64,000 nucleotides of DNA from Adiantum capillus-veneris (Eukaryota > Streptophyta > Polypodiopsida > Polypodiales > Pteridaceae), in assembly GCA_014529385.2 (NCBI GenBank), contig CM043959.1, forward strand, positions 12,462,809-12,526,808, given 5' to 3'. The notes beneath the pieces were generated by a model. That model was not told the DNA's origin, did not search any database, and was given only the letters and a program-made list of their open reading frames with translations. The translations under genes were made by a program, and so were the position numbers. Of the stretch, positions 1 to 13,530 are shown in pieces. Numbering within the stretch: position 1 is the first letter of the stretch; each line of letters starts with the position of its first letter.

Positions 1-3000
1 TGCTCAAGACTCGTTCATCACTATTGAGCCTTCGGCTCTCATATGCTATGGCATGCCCTTCTTGAAGCAAAACCGCTCCAAGGCAATCACCACACGCATC
101 ACATTGGACCTCAAATGGCTTTGAGAGATCCGGAAGCACGAGAACTGGTTGGGAAGTAAGCTTCTCTTTGAGTTTTTCAAAAGCATTTTGCTCCTTAGCA
201 GTCCATACAAACTTAACGTTCTTCTTTGTTAAGTCGTGTAGTGGTCCTGCTACTTGAGAGAATTTTGCTATGGAGCGTCTATAGTATGCACACATACCAA
301 TAAAGCTTCTTAGCTCATGTAGATTCCTTGGGTTAGGCCATGATTTTAATACCTCTAACTTTGATGGATCCATACGAATACCATAGTGAGAGATAATATG
401 AGAATCTCTTGAAGGAAGAATTCACTTTTCTTTTGGTTGAGAAAAAGTTTGTTTTCCCTCAAGGCTTGAAAAATCACTTGGAGATGTTGCTTATGTTCCT
501 CCAAAGATTTGGAGTAGATGATGATATCATCAAAGAACACTCCAGTGAATTTACGATATGGTCTAAAAATTTTCTCCATGAGACGATTGAAAGTAGCTGG
601 TGCATTCGTCAAGCCAAAAGGCATGACTAGATATTCATAAAGACCAAATGTTGCGCAAAATGCGGTCTTTAGGATATCTTCATCCACTATCCTTATTTGA
701 TGATAGACACTATTAAGGTCAATCGTACTGAAGTAGGTAGAGCCTTGTAGCTTATCAAATAGATCTTCTACCCGAGGCACGGGAAATCTGTTTTTGATAG
801 TGATATGGTTTAGTGCTCGATAGTCCACACACATATGGTATGTACCATCTTTCTTTTGCACTAAAAGGACTAGAGAACAAAAGGGAGAGGAACTAAGCCT
901 CACCATCCCTTTGTCTACCAATTCCTGTACTTGCCTCATAATCTCCTCTTGTTGAGCTTGTGAGACTCGATAAGGAGGTTTGTTAGGCGGTGAGCTCCCT
1001 GGAAGGAGCTCAATACGATGGTCATCATCCCCTCGTTTTGGAGGTAGGTCCATAGGGATATCATCGATGAACACATCTTGGAATCCTTTTAGAAAAGTAG
1101 ACAAGTCTAACTCTTCTTGATTCCTATCATTTTCATTTGATGAAACATTATTAGCTTTTAGAGACTCTTTGACATAAATCATGTACACAGAAACTGAGCT
1201 CTTCATTGATTTATCAAAAGAAAGAGGATTTACAAGTGGAATAGTGCGACCACGCTCACTAGCATCTATATACATGTTCTTTCCCCTGTAGGTGAAGTAA
1301 ATTCTCCTTTCAGGGAACTTCATGTTGGCAGCCATGCGACCAAACCATGGTGCCCCTAGGATAACATCCTGATGTTGGAGAGGAGAGATGAAGAAGTCTT
1401 CTTTGTCGACATAACTTTGGACATGAAGCCTCAACTTCCCAATCAAGGGAGTAACGGAGGCTTGTTGTCCCTTGAAAGCTGCATCAGCTGTTACTATATC
1501 TCCCATCTCAAAAGCTTGAATGCCCAACTTGGTGGCCAACTCTATTGATATGAAGTTGAGAGTAGAGCCAGGGTCAAACAAGATGAAGGCATCATGCTCT
1601 CTTACCTTTCCCCAAGCATAGGAGAGTGATGATCCTTTGCAATGAGCATCCTCTTTTGGAGCTTCTATGGTGGAAGCCCTAGGAGTCTCATTGCGAGTAT
1701 TCTTCTTTGGGCAAGAACGATAGCCATGTCCTTGCTCCCCACACTTGAAACATTTAAGGTCCTTGCGAAAAGCTTGAAGCTCTTCAGGAGAGAGTTTGTT
1801 TTTACCTTTGTAAACTCCCTTCTCCTTGAATCGATTGTTGTTGTTATTGGAAGTGCCTTGGGAATTATTTGTGCATTGGATTTCCCCTTTGCATCATTTT
1901 TATCTTTGTTTTCCATGGGCTTGACATTACGTCTAGCCCCTTGATGGAAATTGATGCGTGAAGCAACCATGGTGTGATGGATTACTTCGGTAATAGTACC
2001 AGGCCGTTGAGAGTATGCTTCTCTCTCATGAGGCCGTTGTCTTTTGCTTGAGGTGCTTGTCATGCTTGAGGTGTTTGTCCTGCTTGAGGTGCTTGATTAA
2101 GGTGCTTGAGGTGCTTGACTTACTCCATGCTTGAGGTGCTTGACTTGCCGCTTGATTAAGGTGCTTGAGGTGCCTTGACATGCTTGCCTGAGATGCTTGT
2201 GGGAATACCCCCTAGTCCAAGTGCTTTGTCATGCTTGATGACTAAGGTGCTTGAGCTCCTAAAGTCAAAAGCATCCCTACAAGAGGGGGGGCGAGCCCTT
2301 TTCCTAGGGATTAGAGAGAGAACACACACTCACACTCACAAGGGAAGCCCCATCTTGAAGAGGCAGTAAGGACAAGCATACTCTCAACGGCCTGGTACTA
2401 TTACCGAAGTAATGTAAGAGATGTAAATCCCAAAACTTGTCTACATACTTGTTGATAGACTCATGAGAGAGAAGCTTCAAGCTGCGCCATTCGGTAAGAA
2501 CTTTATCTTTAGTATCGCTTGGAAGAAATTGCTTCATGATGGAAACTCGTAGAGTTTTCCATGTCTTTGGGGCTTCTCCATTGCCACGAAGGCTAGCCCA
2601 CCATTGAGGAGCTGATTTTTGGAAGTGCATAGCTACACGGCGTAGCTTGGAGGACTCTGTGAAGCCCTCGTCCCCAAAGGCCGCATCAAATTGCTGGATG
2701 AAGGCCAACACTTTGTCGGTAGAACCAAAGGTGCCATCGTAGGTGACAAAAGAGATACTCTTTCCTCCCTCCTTGAACTTCTTTAGCTTTTGTGACCTTC
2801 GCCATGCAGGAAATGATTTGCGATGTCCTCCCCTCTTGTATTCTCTAGGAGAATAGCCATAACTTTTATCGAAAGAGGAGGAAGGTGAAGAAGAAGGAGA
2901 AGAGGGTGACCTGTTCCTAGCCCTTTTCTTCCTTTGTTTCCTCTCTTGCCTTTCAGAGTGATGAGGAGAAGGACTATAGGTTTCTCTTTTCCTCTTGGGA

Positions 3001-5398
3001 GGAGTAGGCGATCGTCTAGACCGCCGTCTTCGTGGAGCCACATCTTCAGAAGAACTTAAACTGTCATTGCTTTCTTTCTCTTTGGATTCCTCCTCTCGAA
3101 TGGGAGAGAGTCTTCTTTTGGGGGTCTCTTCAAGAGGCCTCCTAAGCTCTCTCTCCTCTGGGAGAGGAAGGGAAATTCCATAAGCACGAAGTTGTTGAGT
3201 AACTTCGGCTTGCAAAATAGGGTTGCCCATAGCTTGTTGCAACCTAGTGACGAGATAATTCACAAACATGGGAGCATCATCATTAGCACCTTCATGTGCA
3301 AAATCAAAGCTATCAATGTTCATTCTACTCTCTTGATTATTGTCAGCCATGTTAACAAAATTTATGTTTATACTTAGTGTATGCTTTGGCAATACAAAAC
3401 CTTAGTTGCCACTCCTCTTAGCCTTTGAAAATCGGCTCTTAAGTATCTACACCCACGGCTCAAAGTGGTTAATTATAGAGAGTAGAGGAGTAGGTCTAAC
3501 ATAGCAGAGTTGCCAAGGGTTAGCTCCTTTCAGACTTCTTATGGCTCAATAACGGTAAAGCCGTAGGCAAGTCTAGAAAGACTCCATTATTAAGTCCAAA
3601 GCTCCCAAGGTGTGCACCATCCCCCACATAGTGGGTTCAACAAAACCGATAATAGATCCCAATTCCACTTACCCTATTATAATTAACAACATCAACCATT
3701 TATAGGCTACTTAAGGACCTCTCTTCTTAAGCAAGAAAAGAGAAACCAAATGCTCTGATACCAATGTAATGGAATTTGCCTATTCAATTTGAGAGTAGCG
3801 GAATTTAATGAGAGTACTTTCAAGAAATGATTTTGTGAGCATAGCGGGTAGACATAATTGAAGATAGCAACATAATTATAGCAATTAGTCAACTTGGCAT
3901 GGACAATACTTTTGCAAGAGAGAGAATTTAGAGAACATGACAACAGTTGAGGACCGGATTTATGTGGAGCCGGTCCCCCCTCCAATAGGCATTTGTATTA
4001 TGATTTCTCCCATAAAGAGAGACTTGTTACAATACATTCTTTGTGTTCCTTGTGACCTAGGTGAAGCAATGAAGATGGAAAGCTTCATGCATCACCATCA
4101 TAGCATAACCTAAACTTGAAGAAATCTTTAACTATACCAAGCCTCAGTCCCAAGACCTCAAACACCTTCGAAGGTGGAGAGAGCTAGCAGGGAATGAGGG
4201 TAGGGAAGAGGAAGCAGAAACATTTCATACGAGAAAGAGCTAGTTCCTCGCTTATCATAACTCTTGTGCTAGCATACATAATAGCATAGTAATGAAGAAG
4301 AAATAGATGGCAAGCTCAAGCATTGAAACATGGCTCTTGGATGGATTTGCACTCCATAGCCAAGAGTGTTGGTGTAGGCTCTCAACCTCTACTTGCTTGG
4401 AGAAAGAGAGGGAGTTCTTGCCCTTTGCATAGTACACAATGAGAGTGTTTGTGAGTGTGTGTGGGTGAGTATACCCCCTAAGCACCCCCCTAGCTCTCTT
4501 GGGTTGACCCCCCCTTGTAGCTCATGCTTGAAGCTCATTGGACCCCTCCAGGCCTAGCCAATCACAAGCAGGAGCCATTACAAGCAACATGGGTAGCCTT
4601 GGGACAAGTGTCCCCCTTTCCCCTTTGAGAGAGAGGACTTGATAAATGCAAAAACAATTAGATAATTCAAGTAATTTATCATTGGACCCCTTTGAAGCCT
4701 AGCCAATAGGCTTCAAGCAACACATGAAGGTAACATGGGTAGGGACCTGACATGTGTCCTTGCTGCCTCTTCAAGTTGGGGCTTCCCTTGTGAGTGTGAG
4801 TGTGTGTTCTCTCTCTAATCCCTAGGAAAAGGGCTCGCCCCCCCTCTTGTAGGGATGATTTTGACTTTAGGAGCTCAAGCACCTTAGTCATCAAGCATGA
4901 CAAAGCACTTGGACTAGGGGGTATTCCCACAAGCATCTCATGCAAGCATGTCAAGGCACCTCAAGCACCTTAATTAAGCGGCAAGTCAAGCACCTCAAGC
5001 ATGGAGTAAGTCAAGCACCTCAAGCACCTTAATCAAGCACCTCAAGCAGGACAAACACCTCAAGCACGACAAGCACCTCAAGCAGGTCAAGCACCTCGAG
5101 CTTGGGCCGGGTTCCCACCTCAAGCTCAGCCCTAGCTTACCTAAGGTCAAAGGACTTTTACACACATTATTGGAGGTCTTCAATGAAGCTAACCCTAAGG
5201 TCTTATGCTCCATTGGTTAGCCTTGCTCTTGATAGACCATCTCCCATTTGGGCCCCTTTACTATTGGCCCCGTGTTGAGATAGATCTATAAGCACATATC
5301 TATATCTTAACACTTGTTCCCGTTTATTCTCCCACATTAAGTGATCAATTTAATATGAGAAAATCATTTGGGTTGGTTAGATATTAGATGTTATGACA
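1..5398 (-). mobile_element. Ty3/gypsy LTR retrotransposon A, partial fossil
   Basis: This is a minus-strand retrotransposon that runs off the left edge of the window. Reading along its own strand, the parts seen are an LTR (3765-5398), a Met-tRNA-type primer site just inside it, a gag region (about 2300-3390) rich in Arg/Ser, a zinc-knuckle region near 1700-1780, an aspartic protease (FDPGSTLNFISIELATKLG near 1525-1580), and reverse transcriptase (CVDYRALNHITIKNRFPVPR and FDDIIIYS, about 500-830) leading into RNase H at the window edge. The family is the same as the element at 26916-41486, from LTR and protein similarity. It is internally rearranged and broken, with at least three breaks. 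Assignment as Ty3/gypsy is firm; the left end is not in view. Confidence 0.92.
3765..5398 (-). repeat. LTR of retrotransposon A
   Basis: The element's strand reads TG at 5398 and ends in ACA at 3765, directly followed by TTGGTATCAGAGCA, a primer site matching the 3' end of initiator Met tRNA. The outer end resembles the start of the LTRs at 26916 and 39920. A run of CAAGCACCT-type units lies within it (about 4935-5100). The partner LTR lies outside the window, so no age can be given. Confidence 0.85.
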
Positions 5399-5860
5399 TG
5401 ATGAGTGCTTGCCAATTAGCACTACTAAGCACCGAGGGTGTGAATAAGCTCGAGGGATCAAGGGTGTGAATAGCCTCTTAATTAAAGCCAAAGGAGGTAG
5501 ATAACTTTTAAGCAATGAAAGTGAAAAAGAGAAGAAAAATCAAACTCTGTAGCAGACAAAGACAACACCGATGACGTTTTTCTCCAGGGCGGTCAGTAGA
5601 AGCGGAATTACAAAATGCACCATTGTCGAAGGTTGTGTTTTAGGCATGGCGAATCTTCTGATGGTGGTTACGATCAAAATCATGCAAGTCAATGAAGGAC
5701 AGGTCTCCTTTTGCAAGCGACGATTTTCGCGAAGCTCTTCGAGCACATGCCCTCGAGGTTCAACCCTAAGGCTCTAATACCAGTTGTTGGGTCTGAAGCT
5801 ATGGTGGGTGGTGGCGTAGTAGAGCCATGGTGTGGTGTAGAGAAGTGTGCAGAGATGAGC

Positions 5861-5934
<74 letters not shown>

Positions 5935-6355
5935 CTCGACACCAAAAACAACACCAAAATGTAAATCTATATTTTTTGACTTGTAAAAAATGTTACATAT
6001 ATAGGTTTAAAAGTTGCAATGCAAATTGAACCTCAGTTAACTAATGTTGTCTACATGCCATAAGGCTTGTTCCCACGGGTTTCCACTTTCTGAACCAGGG
6101 CTTGCAAACCTAACATATTCACACTTAGCACTTGAGAGTGTGTGAATGAGGGTGAAGAGAATAATTTTTTTGCCAATGACCCCTTGCTTTTAATTCCCTA
6201 GCTTGCACGCCCCGCTGCCTCGCTTGCTCTTACCACCTCACTATGTATGTGTTTCTGTGTGTGTGCATGTTTATACATCTCTCTATGGCACACACACGAT
6301 CGACACTTTTAGTCTTTGGTCCCTTTAGACTACTCTTGGTACATTTGACCCCTTT

Positions 6356-6454
<99 letters not shown>

Positions 6455-6480
6455 CATAAAAGCACATGACTAAAGAGACA
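5399..6480. other. No gene; GA microsatellites and a primer-site-like scrap
   Basis: Two long (GA)n tracts lie at about 5870-5931 and 6361-6451. Near 5770-5790 the minus strand reads ACTGGTATTAGAGCC next to CCCAACA, which resembles an LTR end plus a Met-tRNA primer site, so a scrap of another LTR element may be present. I see no gene. Translations of the GA tracts (Arg-Glu or Leu-Ser repeats) are not proteins. Confidence 0.5.
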
Positions 6481-6955
6481 TATTTCAAAACAAAGGTTTA
6501 TATTATTGCCAAAAAGGCTCAGGAACATATCTACATAACACTCTTAGTCGTGCTATTTCAATAGGATCAAGATATTGAGCTGGAGCTCTACAAACTTCTC
6601 TTAAATCTATTTTTTGAATCCAGCTCAAGTAAATCTATCAACCCCAAGCTCTTGCTTTAAGAGCATGAGCCTAATGTTGGGAAAGTAATAGGGATCAAGC
6701 AACTTGATGTAAATCGTGTCCAACTCTTCATCTACATATGACCCCCAAACAGTGTATTTTTTCTCAATCACTTCCCATGCCCATTGCCATCCCCATTCAG
6801 CAGGTAACAAATTTGCCATCCCTATTCACAGCAGGTAACAAATTTTCTTCAAAGGCATCAGCAATAAGTTTTTTTACACTTGGAAAAATATTCACAATTT
6901 CGTGGGCCATTTAATTGGCTGCAAGAAAAGAAGACAACATTAGTACTCAAAGCTT

Positions 6956-7028
<73 letters not shown>

Positions 7029-7602
7029 CAACATGGCCACCTAACCACTTAAAAAAAGTATAAGCGCAATACGAACACTTCAATTACTAATTGTCATGCC
7101 AAAAAGTGTCAAGAGGTTCATTAGGTCATAGTCTTTACAACAACCTCAATGTTTTTGTTTACAATGACTCATATTCTACTCTATAATTGGACGGTTGAGG
7201 ATCACTCCAATATACCCCATTGATAAACTTCACAATTAATTTCAAAATTTCAAACTCTTCATCTAAAATGTAAGATTTGTGATTGTGATATATCTTTTGC
7301 AACTGAATATCACAACCACAAACATTGACATAATAAATCTCAACCATATGTAGTTCTTATAGGATTATCATCAATTTATTTTGCTCAATATTTGTGACAC
7401 TTTGCATAGTGAAATGCTTAAGCGTCCACAATTCCCATACCACCCATCAACATATGAATACACCCAATGATGCCACAAACACCATGTACCATATCCTTGA
7501 CAGATGTACTCTTCCTTAACTTTCAAATATATAGTCATCCTTATATGTATTGGGAGAATAGCCAATACATCATGACCCATGTTAACCTACATTAGCAAAT
7601 TG

Positions 7603-7673
<71 letters not shown>

Positions 7674-7675
7674 CA

Positions 7676-7707
<32 letters not shown>

Positions 7708-7709
7708 CC

Positions 7710-7762
<53 letters not shown>

Positions 7763-8650
7763 CAACACACTTCAACACACTTCAACACACACACACACAC
7801 ACACACACATACACACTTCAATAACCAACAATAACTAAAAAAATATGGTGCTTAGAATGCATAGACAATGGATCAAAGTGTTTGATCATCTAGAGAAGTT
7901 GAGCCTACGACACACTCTACTTGGAACTCTCAAGATCCAAGGTCCGATCCAAGGTCCGACATGTCAAACACTGCACCCGAGGCATCGAGGTGATTCACCC
8001 AAAGAATAGATTCTAAACATCCATTCATTCACTCCATAGGGACCGTATGAAAATTTGCAATTGAGAGGCCGTTGCATACCTAACTCTCGTACAGTGATTC
8101 GCATATCATCTATATCAAACTCTATGTGATAATAACCTACAACACTTCTAAAATATTGTGATTCATATAATACCAAGACAGAATGTCTGCAATAATATTG
8201 AAGCCTGCAATGAAGATAACAACCAACCATTTAGACAAAAAAGTAACAACACATTTAACATCATATGGATTCAAGTTCAAGATATACGCACCAAAGGATC
8301 TCAAAATCCTCGATAATACGAACAATATCCTCAGCATGTGCAGAACCCCTCCACAATGGAGGATCTAGATAAATGTAACACGTGTAAACATACAAAATAA
8401 AATCCACAAAGTTCTCATTCTTCGCTCGTAAAAGTAAGTATCAAAGATAAGATTTTAAATTTACATACCTCTAATATAAGTAGGTACATCATTGAGGGTG
8501 TACAAAACCATGATGTATCGTGCCATTTTTTATCTGCTCTAACAACACAGATTTAGAAGTTTAAGAGGAAAAAATATGAAATAGAATAAAGAATACTTTA
8601 ACAATCATGCTGTAGAGAATCATGTCCTTCTTTCTTTTGTTTTAGTGAAG

Positions 8651-8725
<75 letters not shown>

Positions 8726-9500
8726 TGAAAGCAATTCAAAAGACTTTGACATTTCACAACTTCACAAAGATTATTTGAATATTTTTAATGTAGTAGAGAT
8801 GATACAAAACAGTTATTCAAAGTGTAGCCTTTGAGAGATCACATTAGGGATTCTATAAGTCCAAGGACCTATGTTGTATACATTTTGCAAGATACGGGGT
8901 GGTGTTTCAACTTGAGTAAATATCCTCAATCGATATGGTGTAGTGCCGTCTCCAGCAACCCCCACCTTTTGTGCATTGACTGGCCTCTTGTCACTCACAA
9001 GACAAATATTAACTTGAATTTGAGGATGCTCGTGGTCCGAAGAAAAGGAAACATGGTAGTATCCAAGAACTTCCATAGACATATATCTACCTAAGTATAG
9101 CATTTCATAAACACCTACGATGATAAATCGTCGATGGGAGTGATCTGTGCAAAGGCATCCATGAATTATGTAGAGCAATAAAAGCTTAAAACTACCAATA
9201 TACCATGTATAAAAACACTTATAATATAATATGAGTTGTATCAAATAAGATCACCAAAAACATAGCAGGAACTCTTCCCCTCCGTTGCGGTTGATCTTCA
9301 ACAGAGTAAGTCAATGTATAAGCCAATCTTCTCAAGAAAATAATAGGTCAAGTTAATAAACTAATTTAAAAAACAAGATAAATACCTCGAATGAATTCAG
9401 TGATGTGACCCACTACATAGGAGGCACTGCGTCGAGGATCCATCTGTGGGCAATACTTTGATCTAAGAGATATGAATAAAATTTAACATCAAGTGTTTCT
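6481..9500 (-). other. Decayed minus-strand coding fragments, family not recognised
   Basis: Short open stretches on the minus strand at 6625-6819, 7159-7347, 7371-7580, 7964-8230 and 8813-9244 use ordinary, non-repetitive amino acids and may be exons or remnants of one or two genes. Those at 7964-8230 and 8813-9244 resemble each other: both have GYYH followed by an acidic stretch, then RPLN/RPVN, then a block ending in ESPRCL/ETPPRIL. That suggests a duplicated domain. I do not recognise the family. They lie just beyond the helicase end of the Helitron on the same strand, so capture by the Helitron is possible but unproven. GA tracts interrupt the region at about 6961-7024 and 8655-8722. Confidence 0.35.
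7605..7810. repeat. Compound (CT)n-(CA)n-(CGCA)n microsatellite
   Basis: A (CT) run is followed by (CA)n with interspersed CGCA units, then a second (CA)n run and ACTTCAAC repeats. Each strand is open because of the dinucleotide period. No coding role is likely. Confidence 0.9.
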
Positions 9501-9504
9501 GACT

Positions 9505-11147
9505 TTAAGTGAGAGCCACAATGTCAATTTGAACTAGTTGTAATACTTCCTTGAATACAATATTTGGAGTGTAGTAACACTCCGCTTGAGTGTTTTTGAC
9601 AACAATCCTGATAGAAGCTGCACTTCGTACACGTGACATTGCAACATACAATTGTCCGTGAGAGAAGATCGATGATGCAAGATATAGACCAAGAATTCTG
9701 AGTGCTTGCCCTTGTGCTTTGTTGATAGTCATCCCAAAAGCAAGCCTGATTGGGAAGTGATGATGCTTCATTTGAAATGGAAGCCCCTGATTGTTTCCAA
9801 TAATAAAGTCAATCCTTGGAAGAAAAACTCTCTCTCGAATATTCAATCCTTTAAGTATCTCTGCCTCAATTACCTTATGATGAAATTTCTTGCATATCAA
9901 TCTGGTTCCATTGCATAATCCACGTCTTGGATCCAAATTTCACAGTAACATGATAGGAGCATTTTCTTTCAAGACTAAAGCATGAGGTGGAAAACCACCA
10001 CCAAGACTAAGGCTATTCAAATATTCAATTGTGTACAAATGTGTGTTTTCCTCTGACATACAAATTGAATCTGCACTCAGATACTCTTTGCAATCTCCAT
10101 GCATTCTTTGCAATGCATAGTCATTAATTAAATCAACCCCTTTATTCAGTGGAGCAAGTATTGCTCGAGCTCTAAAAAAACTTGCATGATCTTGCACATG
10201 ACACAAATATCCATATATAAAGCTTAGAAGATCTGCCAAAATATTTCCTAGAAGCATCATGTGTGAAGGTATTTTGACTCTATCTAAGTCTCCTCCATCA
10301 TCCATAACCCCATTGCCAATATCAAACACCCAATACAAAAAACTTTGTTGATGTGGATTTGAACCGCAATCAAGTATACACATATTTCTAGTAAGCCACA
10401 GTATCTTCGTATATTTCCATATGAGATAATGACACAACGAAGCATTTACAATGTCTGTACGACTACCTTTTGGTACAACAGGTAGTATTTGTCTCGAAAG
10501 TCACCTCCAAGCAAAATGACTTTTCCACCAAACAAAGTATCTCGCTGCATAATATCTCTTAAAGTTCTGCCCACTGCTTCAAATGCATAGCGATGTGTCA
10601 TGGGAGCTTCATCCCATATAAGTAAAGCTCAATTCCTTAGAAGTTCTGCAAGCTGACTATTTACCTTTATATTGCATGTTGCTTCAGAGTGAAGCTCCAA
10701 AGGTATCTTAAACCTAGAATGAGTAGTTCTTCCATTATTCTAAAGCAAAGCTGCAATACAAAATGCAAGAGCAACTCTACAACTTCCTCGCACTCGTGAC
10801 AGAAGTGCATTATATAAGTAAGTTTTTCCTGAGCCACCATGACCATCTAGGAAAAATACCTTGCCTGAATGTGTGTCAACAGCTTGTAGCACTTGGTGGT
10901 AAGCATCTCGCTGATCCTCATTTAAGGAAGTCTCCATACAATCTGCTATACTACACTGTTCATCACTGTTGAACATTGTTTCTTCAGCCATAGCACCATT
11001 TCCAGTTAAGGATACCATTGTTGAGTCTATTGCAGGCAACATATAATCGCAAAGCCTCTTGCCATGTTGTTGCAAAAAGCATTCTATATGAAGCAAAGCT
11101 TGATTTTTGGCCACATCAAATCGCACACTTGCATCTGAAATATGCAT
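9505..11147 (-). pseudogene. Helitron PIF1-like helicase
   Basis: The DNA helicase half of the Helitron protein, superfamily 1. Walker A reads GHGGSGKTYLYNAL (about 10812-10850), motif II LIWDEAPM (about 10600-10625) and motif III LGGDFR (near 10500). The C-terminal block at 9505-9936 has the INKAQGQ and LYVAMSRV motifs (V and VI). The frame changes between 11147-10740, the 10440-10740 stretch, 10437-9940 and 9936-9505, and there is a stop in the motif II exon, so it is a pseudogene. Spacer sequence upstream (11187-11590) encodes the linker typical between Rep and helicase (SFEDLCMYDG, EACIARGLLQDDEEW). Confidence 0.88.
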
Positions 11148-11694
11148 CCTTAGGGCATAAACATAGTCCTCACAAAATTCAATACATCAAAGAGCAGCCG
11201 GATGAAGTGGCTCACAAAAGACTAATATGATTGCAAAGAGTTGTCTCAACTGCATTCCATTTTGAAAAAAAGATGCCTCTTGGAGACAAAGTGACCATTC
11301 TTCATCATCTTGCAATAATCCTCTAGCTATACATGCCTCCTTGTATGTATCATAAATGTGACCATCATACATGCACAAGTCTTCAAAAGACTTACATCCC
11401 TTGCAAATATTGAGAAGCATTCGTAGGTAATAAAACTCACCAGCAGTAGGTACAATATTTTACATTCTTCGAATAGAAACACCCTGTTGTCGTGGAGACC
11501 ATGCCTTTCGACTTTTATTCCATACCCAACCATTTGGAAAGTTAGTGTATCTGAAGCTATTTGCTTTTGGATAGTTTTTATTTGCAACAAACCATTTTGT
11601 CAAGGTAGTTTTTTTATTTTTCTCATTATCTAGCAAATGTGATACATGATCACCATCTTGAAATGTAACCATATTTTGCAATGGAAGGTGTACT

Positions 11695-12535
11695 TACAAT
11701 CGTTGAATAGCTGGCCTTTCACTATGCATGTCGAAGCCAAATATTCTCCACATAGCCTCAGATACAGAAACATAACGTGCATTGAGATAACTCTTGATCT
11801 CATCAATAGCTCCTTCACAATCTTGAAGAACAGTAGCTGAATACAATCGTTGAATAGCTGGCCTTTCACTATGAAGAACTCTTGAAGAACTTACAATCGT
11901 TGAATAGCTGGCCTTTCACTATGCATGTCGAAGCCAAATATTCTCCACATAGCCTCAGATACAGAAACATAACGTGCATTGAGATAACTCTTGATCTCAT
12001 CAGTAGCTCCTTCACAATCTTGATACATGATCACCATCTTGAAATGTAACCATATTTTGCAATGGAAGGTGTACTTACAATCGTTGAATAGCTGGCCTTT
12101 CACTATGCATGTCGAAGCCAAATATTCTCCACATAGCCTCAGATACAAAAACATAACGTGCATTGAGATAACTCTTGATCTCATCAGTAGCTCCCTCACA
12201 ACCTTTCGACTTTTATTCCATACCCAACCATTTGGAAAGTTAGTGTATCTGAAGCTATTTGCTTCTGGATAGTTTTTATTTGCAACAAACCATTTTGTCA
12301 AGGTAGTTTTTTTATTTTTCTCATTATCTAGCAAATGTGATACATGATCACCATCTTGAAATGTAACCATATTTTGCAATGGAAGGTGTACTTACAATCG
12401 TTGAATAGCTGGCCTTTCACTATGCATGTCGAAGCCAAATATTCTCCACATAGCCTCAGATACAGAAACATAACGTGCATTCAGATAACTCTTGATCTCA
12501 TCAGTAGCTCCTTCACAATCTTGAAGAACAGTAGT
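11695..12535 (-). repeat. Fourfold tandem duplication inside the Helitron
   Basis: The segment beginning with CGTTGAATAGCTGGCCTTTC on the plus strand recurs near 11700, 11898, 12082 and 12399, each about 120-140 bp, with a short fifth piece near 11848. Linking pieces (the stretch with TTTGCAATGGAAGGTGTAC) are also repeated. On the minus strand each copy encodes the same Rep C-terminal text (RYVSVSEAMWRIFGF). The copies are almost identical, so the expansion is recent compared with the frame breaks elsewhere. Confidence 0.85.
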
Positions 12536-13438
12536 GGCTCGATCATGTCCCTTGTAGACATAGTTATAAAGATATTTCACGGTAGTGACAGTTGAGCAGA
12601 TATCCACATTAATATGGTCTTGGTATCTTAGTGATAAGAGAGGACTATAAGGTACAACCCAACGATTATCTAAATTGTAATTTTTAGACGAAACAAACCT
12701 TCCATCATCTCGTCTCATATACACAGGATATCCACTTTCGGTTACATTTGTAGACGTAGAAAATGTTCGTGGAAACTTGAATCTACACTTTCCATCAACC
12801 ATACATGGAGAACTTGGGTTCAAAGGACCACATGGCCCATGAACATTACAACGACTCACTACATCAAATAATTCTAGAAACACATTCTTGTCAAGGAGCT
12901 TTGCACAAACCAACTTGTCATAGTGTAATGTATCTGTGGGTTTATATTCGGATGCAAGTATCAACAATATATGAGCATGAGGAAGACCTCTCTTCTGAAA
13001 CTCAATCAGTGAAACATGTCCAATCACCTCTCCAAAAATGGCTTGCTTGATAAGTAAATGCATCATATCTTGGAACTTCTGATAAAACACTCGTATAGTC
13101 AAATCAGGACGATCAACAACACTTTGTCCAGGTAGTAATGCATCATCCATTTCCTTCCATCGTGGATTACATGTGAATGTGATGAAGAGATCCGGTTTAC
13201 CCCTACTACAAATGATTGCCATTGCATCTTGATGTAGTTGGCACATATACCTTGGACCTCCAACAAAAGATGAAGGCAAAATAATTCTACGGCCAACATT
13301 TTGACCTTCAGCCCTCTCTAAGCCGTCTCTAGCCTCAACCATGTCAACCAATCCTTGATACACTTCACCACGAAGTATATTTTGGTTATTTTGCATCCAC
13401 AAAATCCGTGACTCCTCTAGAGTACTATAAGCATCCAC
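12392..13438 (-). pseudogene. Helitron HUH Rep domain
   Basis: The replication initiator that nicks and joins single strands during rolling-circle transposition. The ORF contains LFITFTCNPRW (motif 1), FQKRGLPHAHILL with the two metal-binding histidines (near 12970-12990) and KYLYNYVYKGHD with the paired catalytic tyrosines (near 12553-12580). The three motifs are in the usual order and spacing. The C-terminal part, VSVSEAMWRIFGFDMHSERP, runs into the fourfold duplicated segment, which separates Rep from the helicase. The domain itself looks well kept; the whole protein is broken. Confidence 0.88.
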
Positions 13439-13530
13439 GACATACTGTTATAATAGCCTACCCCCTCGAAGAAGACACTCCACTGTATCATCTCTTATTT
13501 GTAAGCGAAAGACATAATATTGCTTTTGAC

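Noticed and set aside
6325-6528. Open frames with long Leu-Ser, Arg-Glu or His-Thr repeats (here and at 7579, 17863, 25031, 26284, 35484, 51487)
   Set aside because: They are translations of dinucleotide microsatellites, open in several frames on both strands, with no domain.
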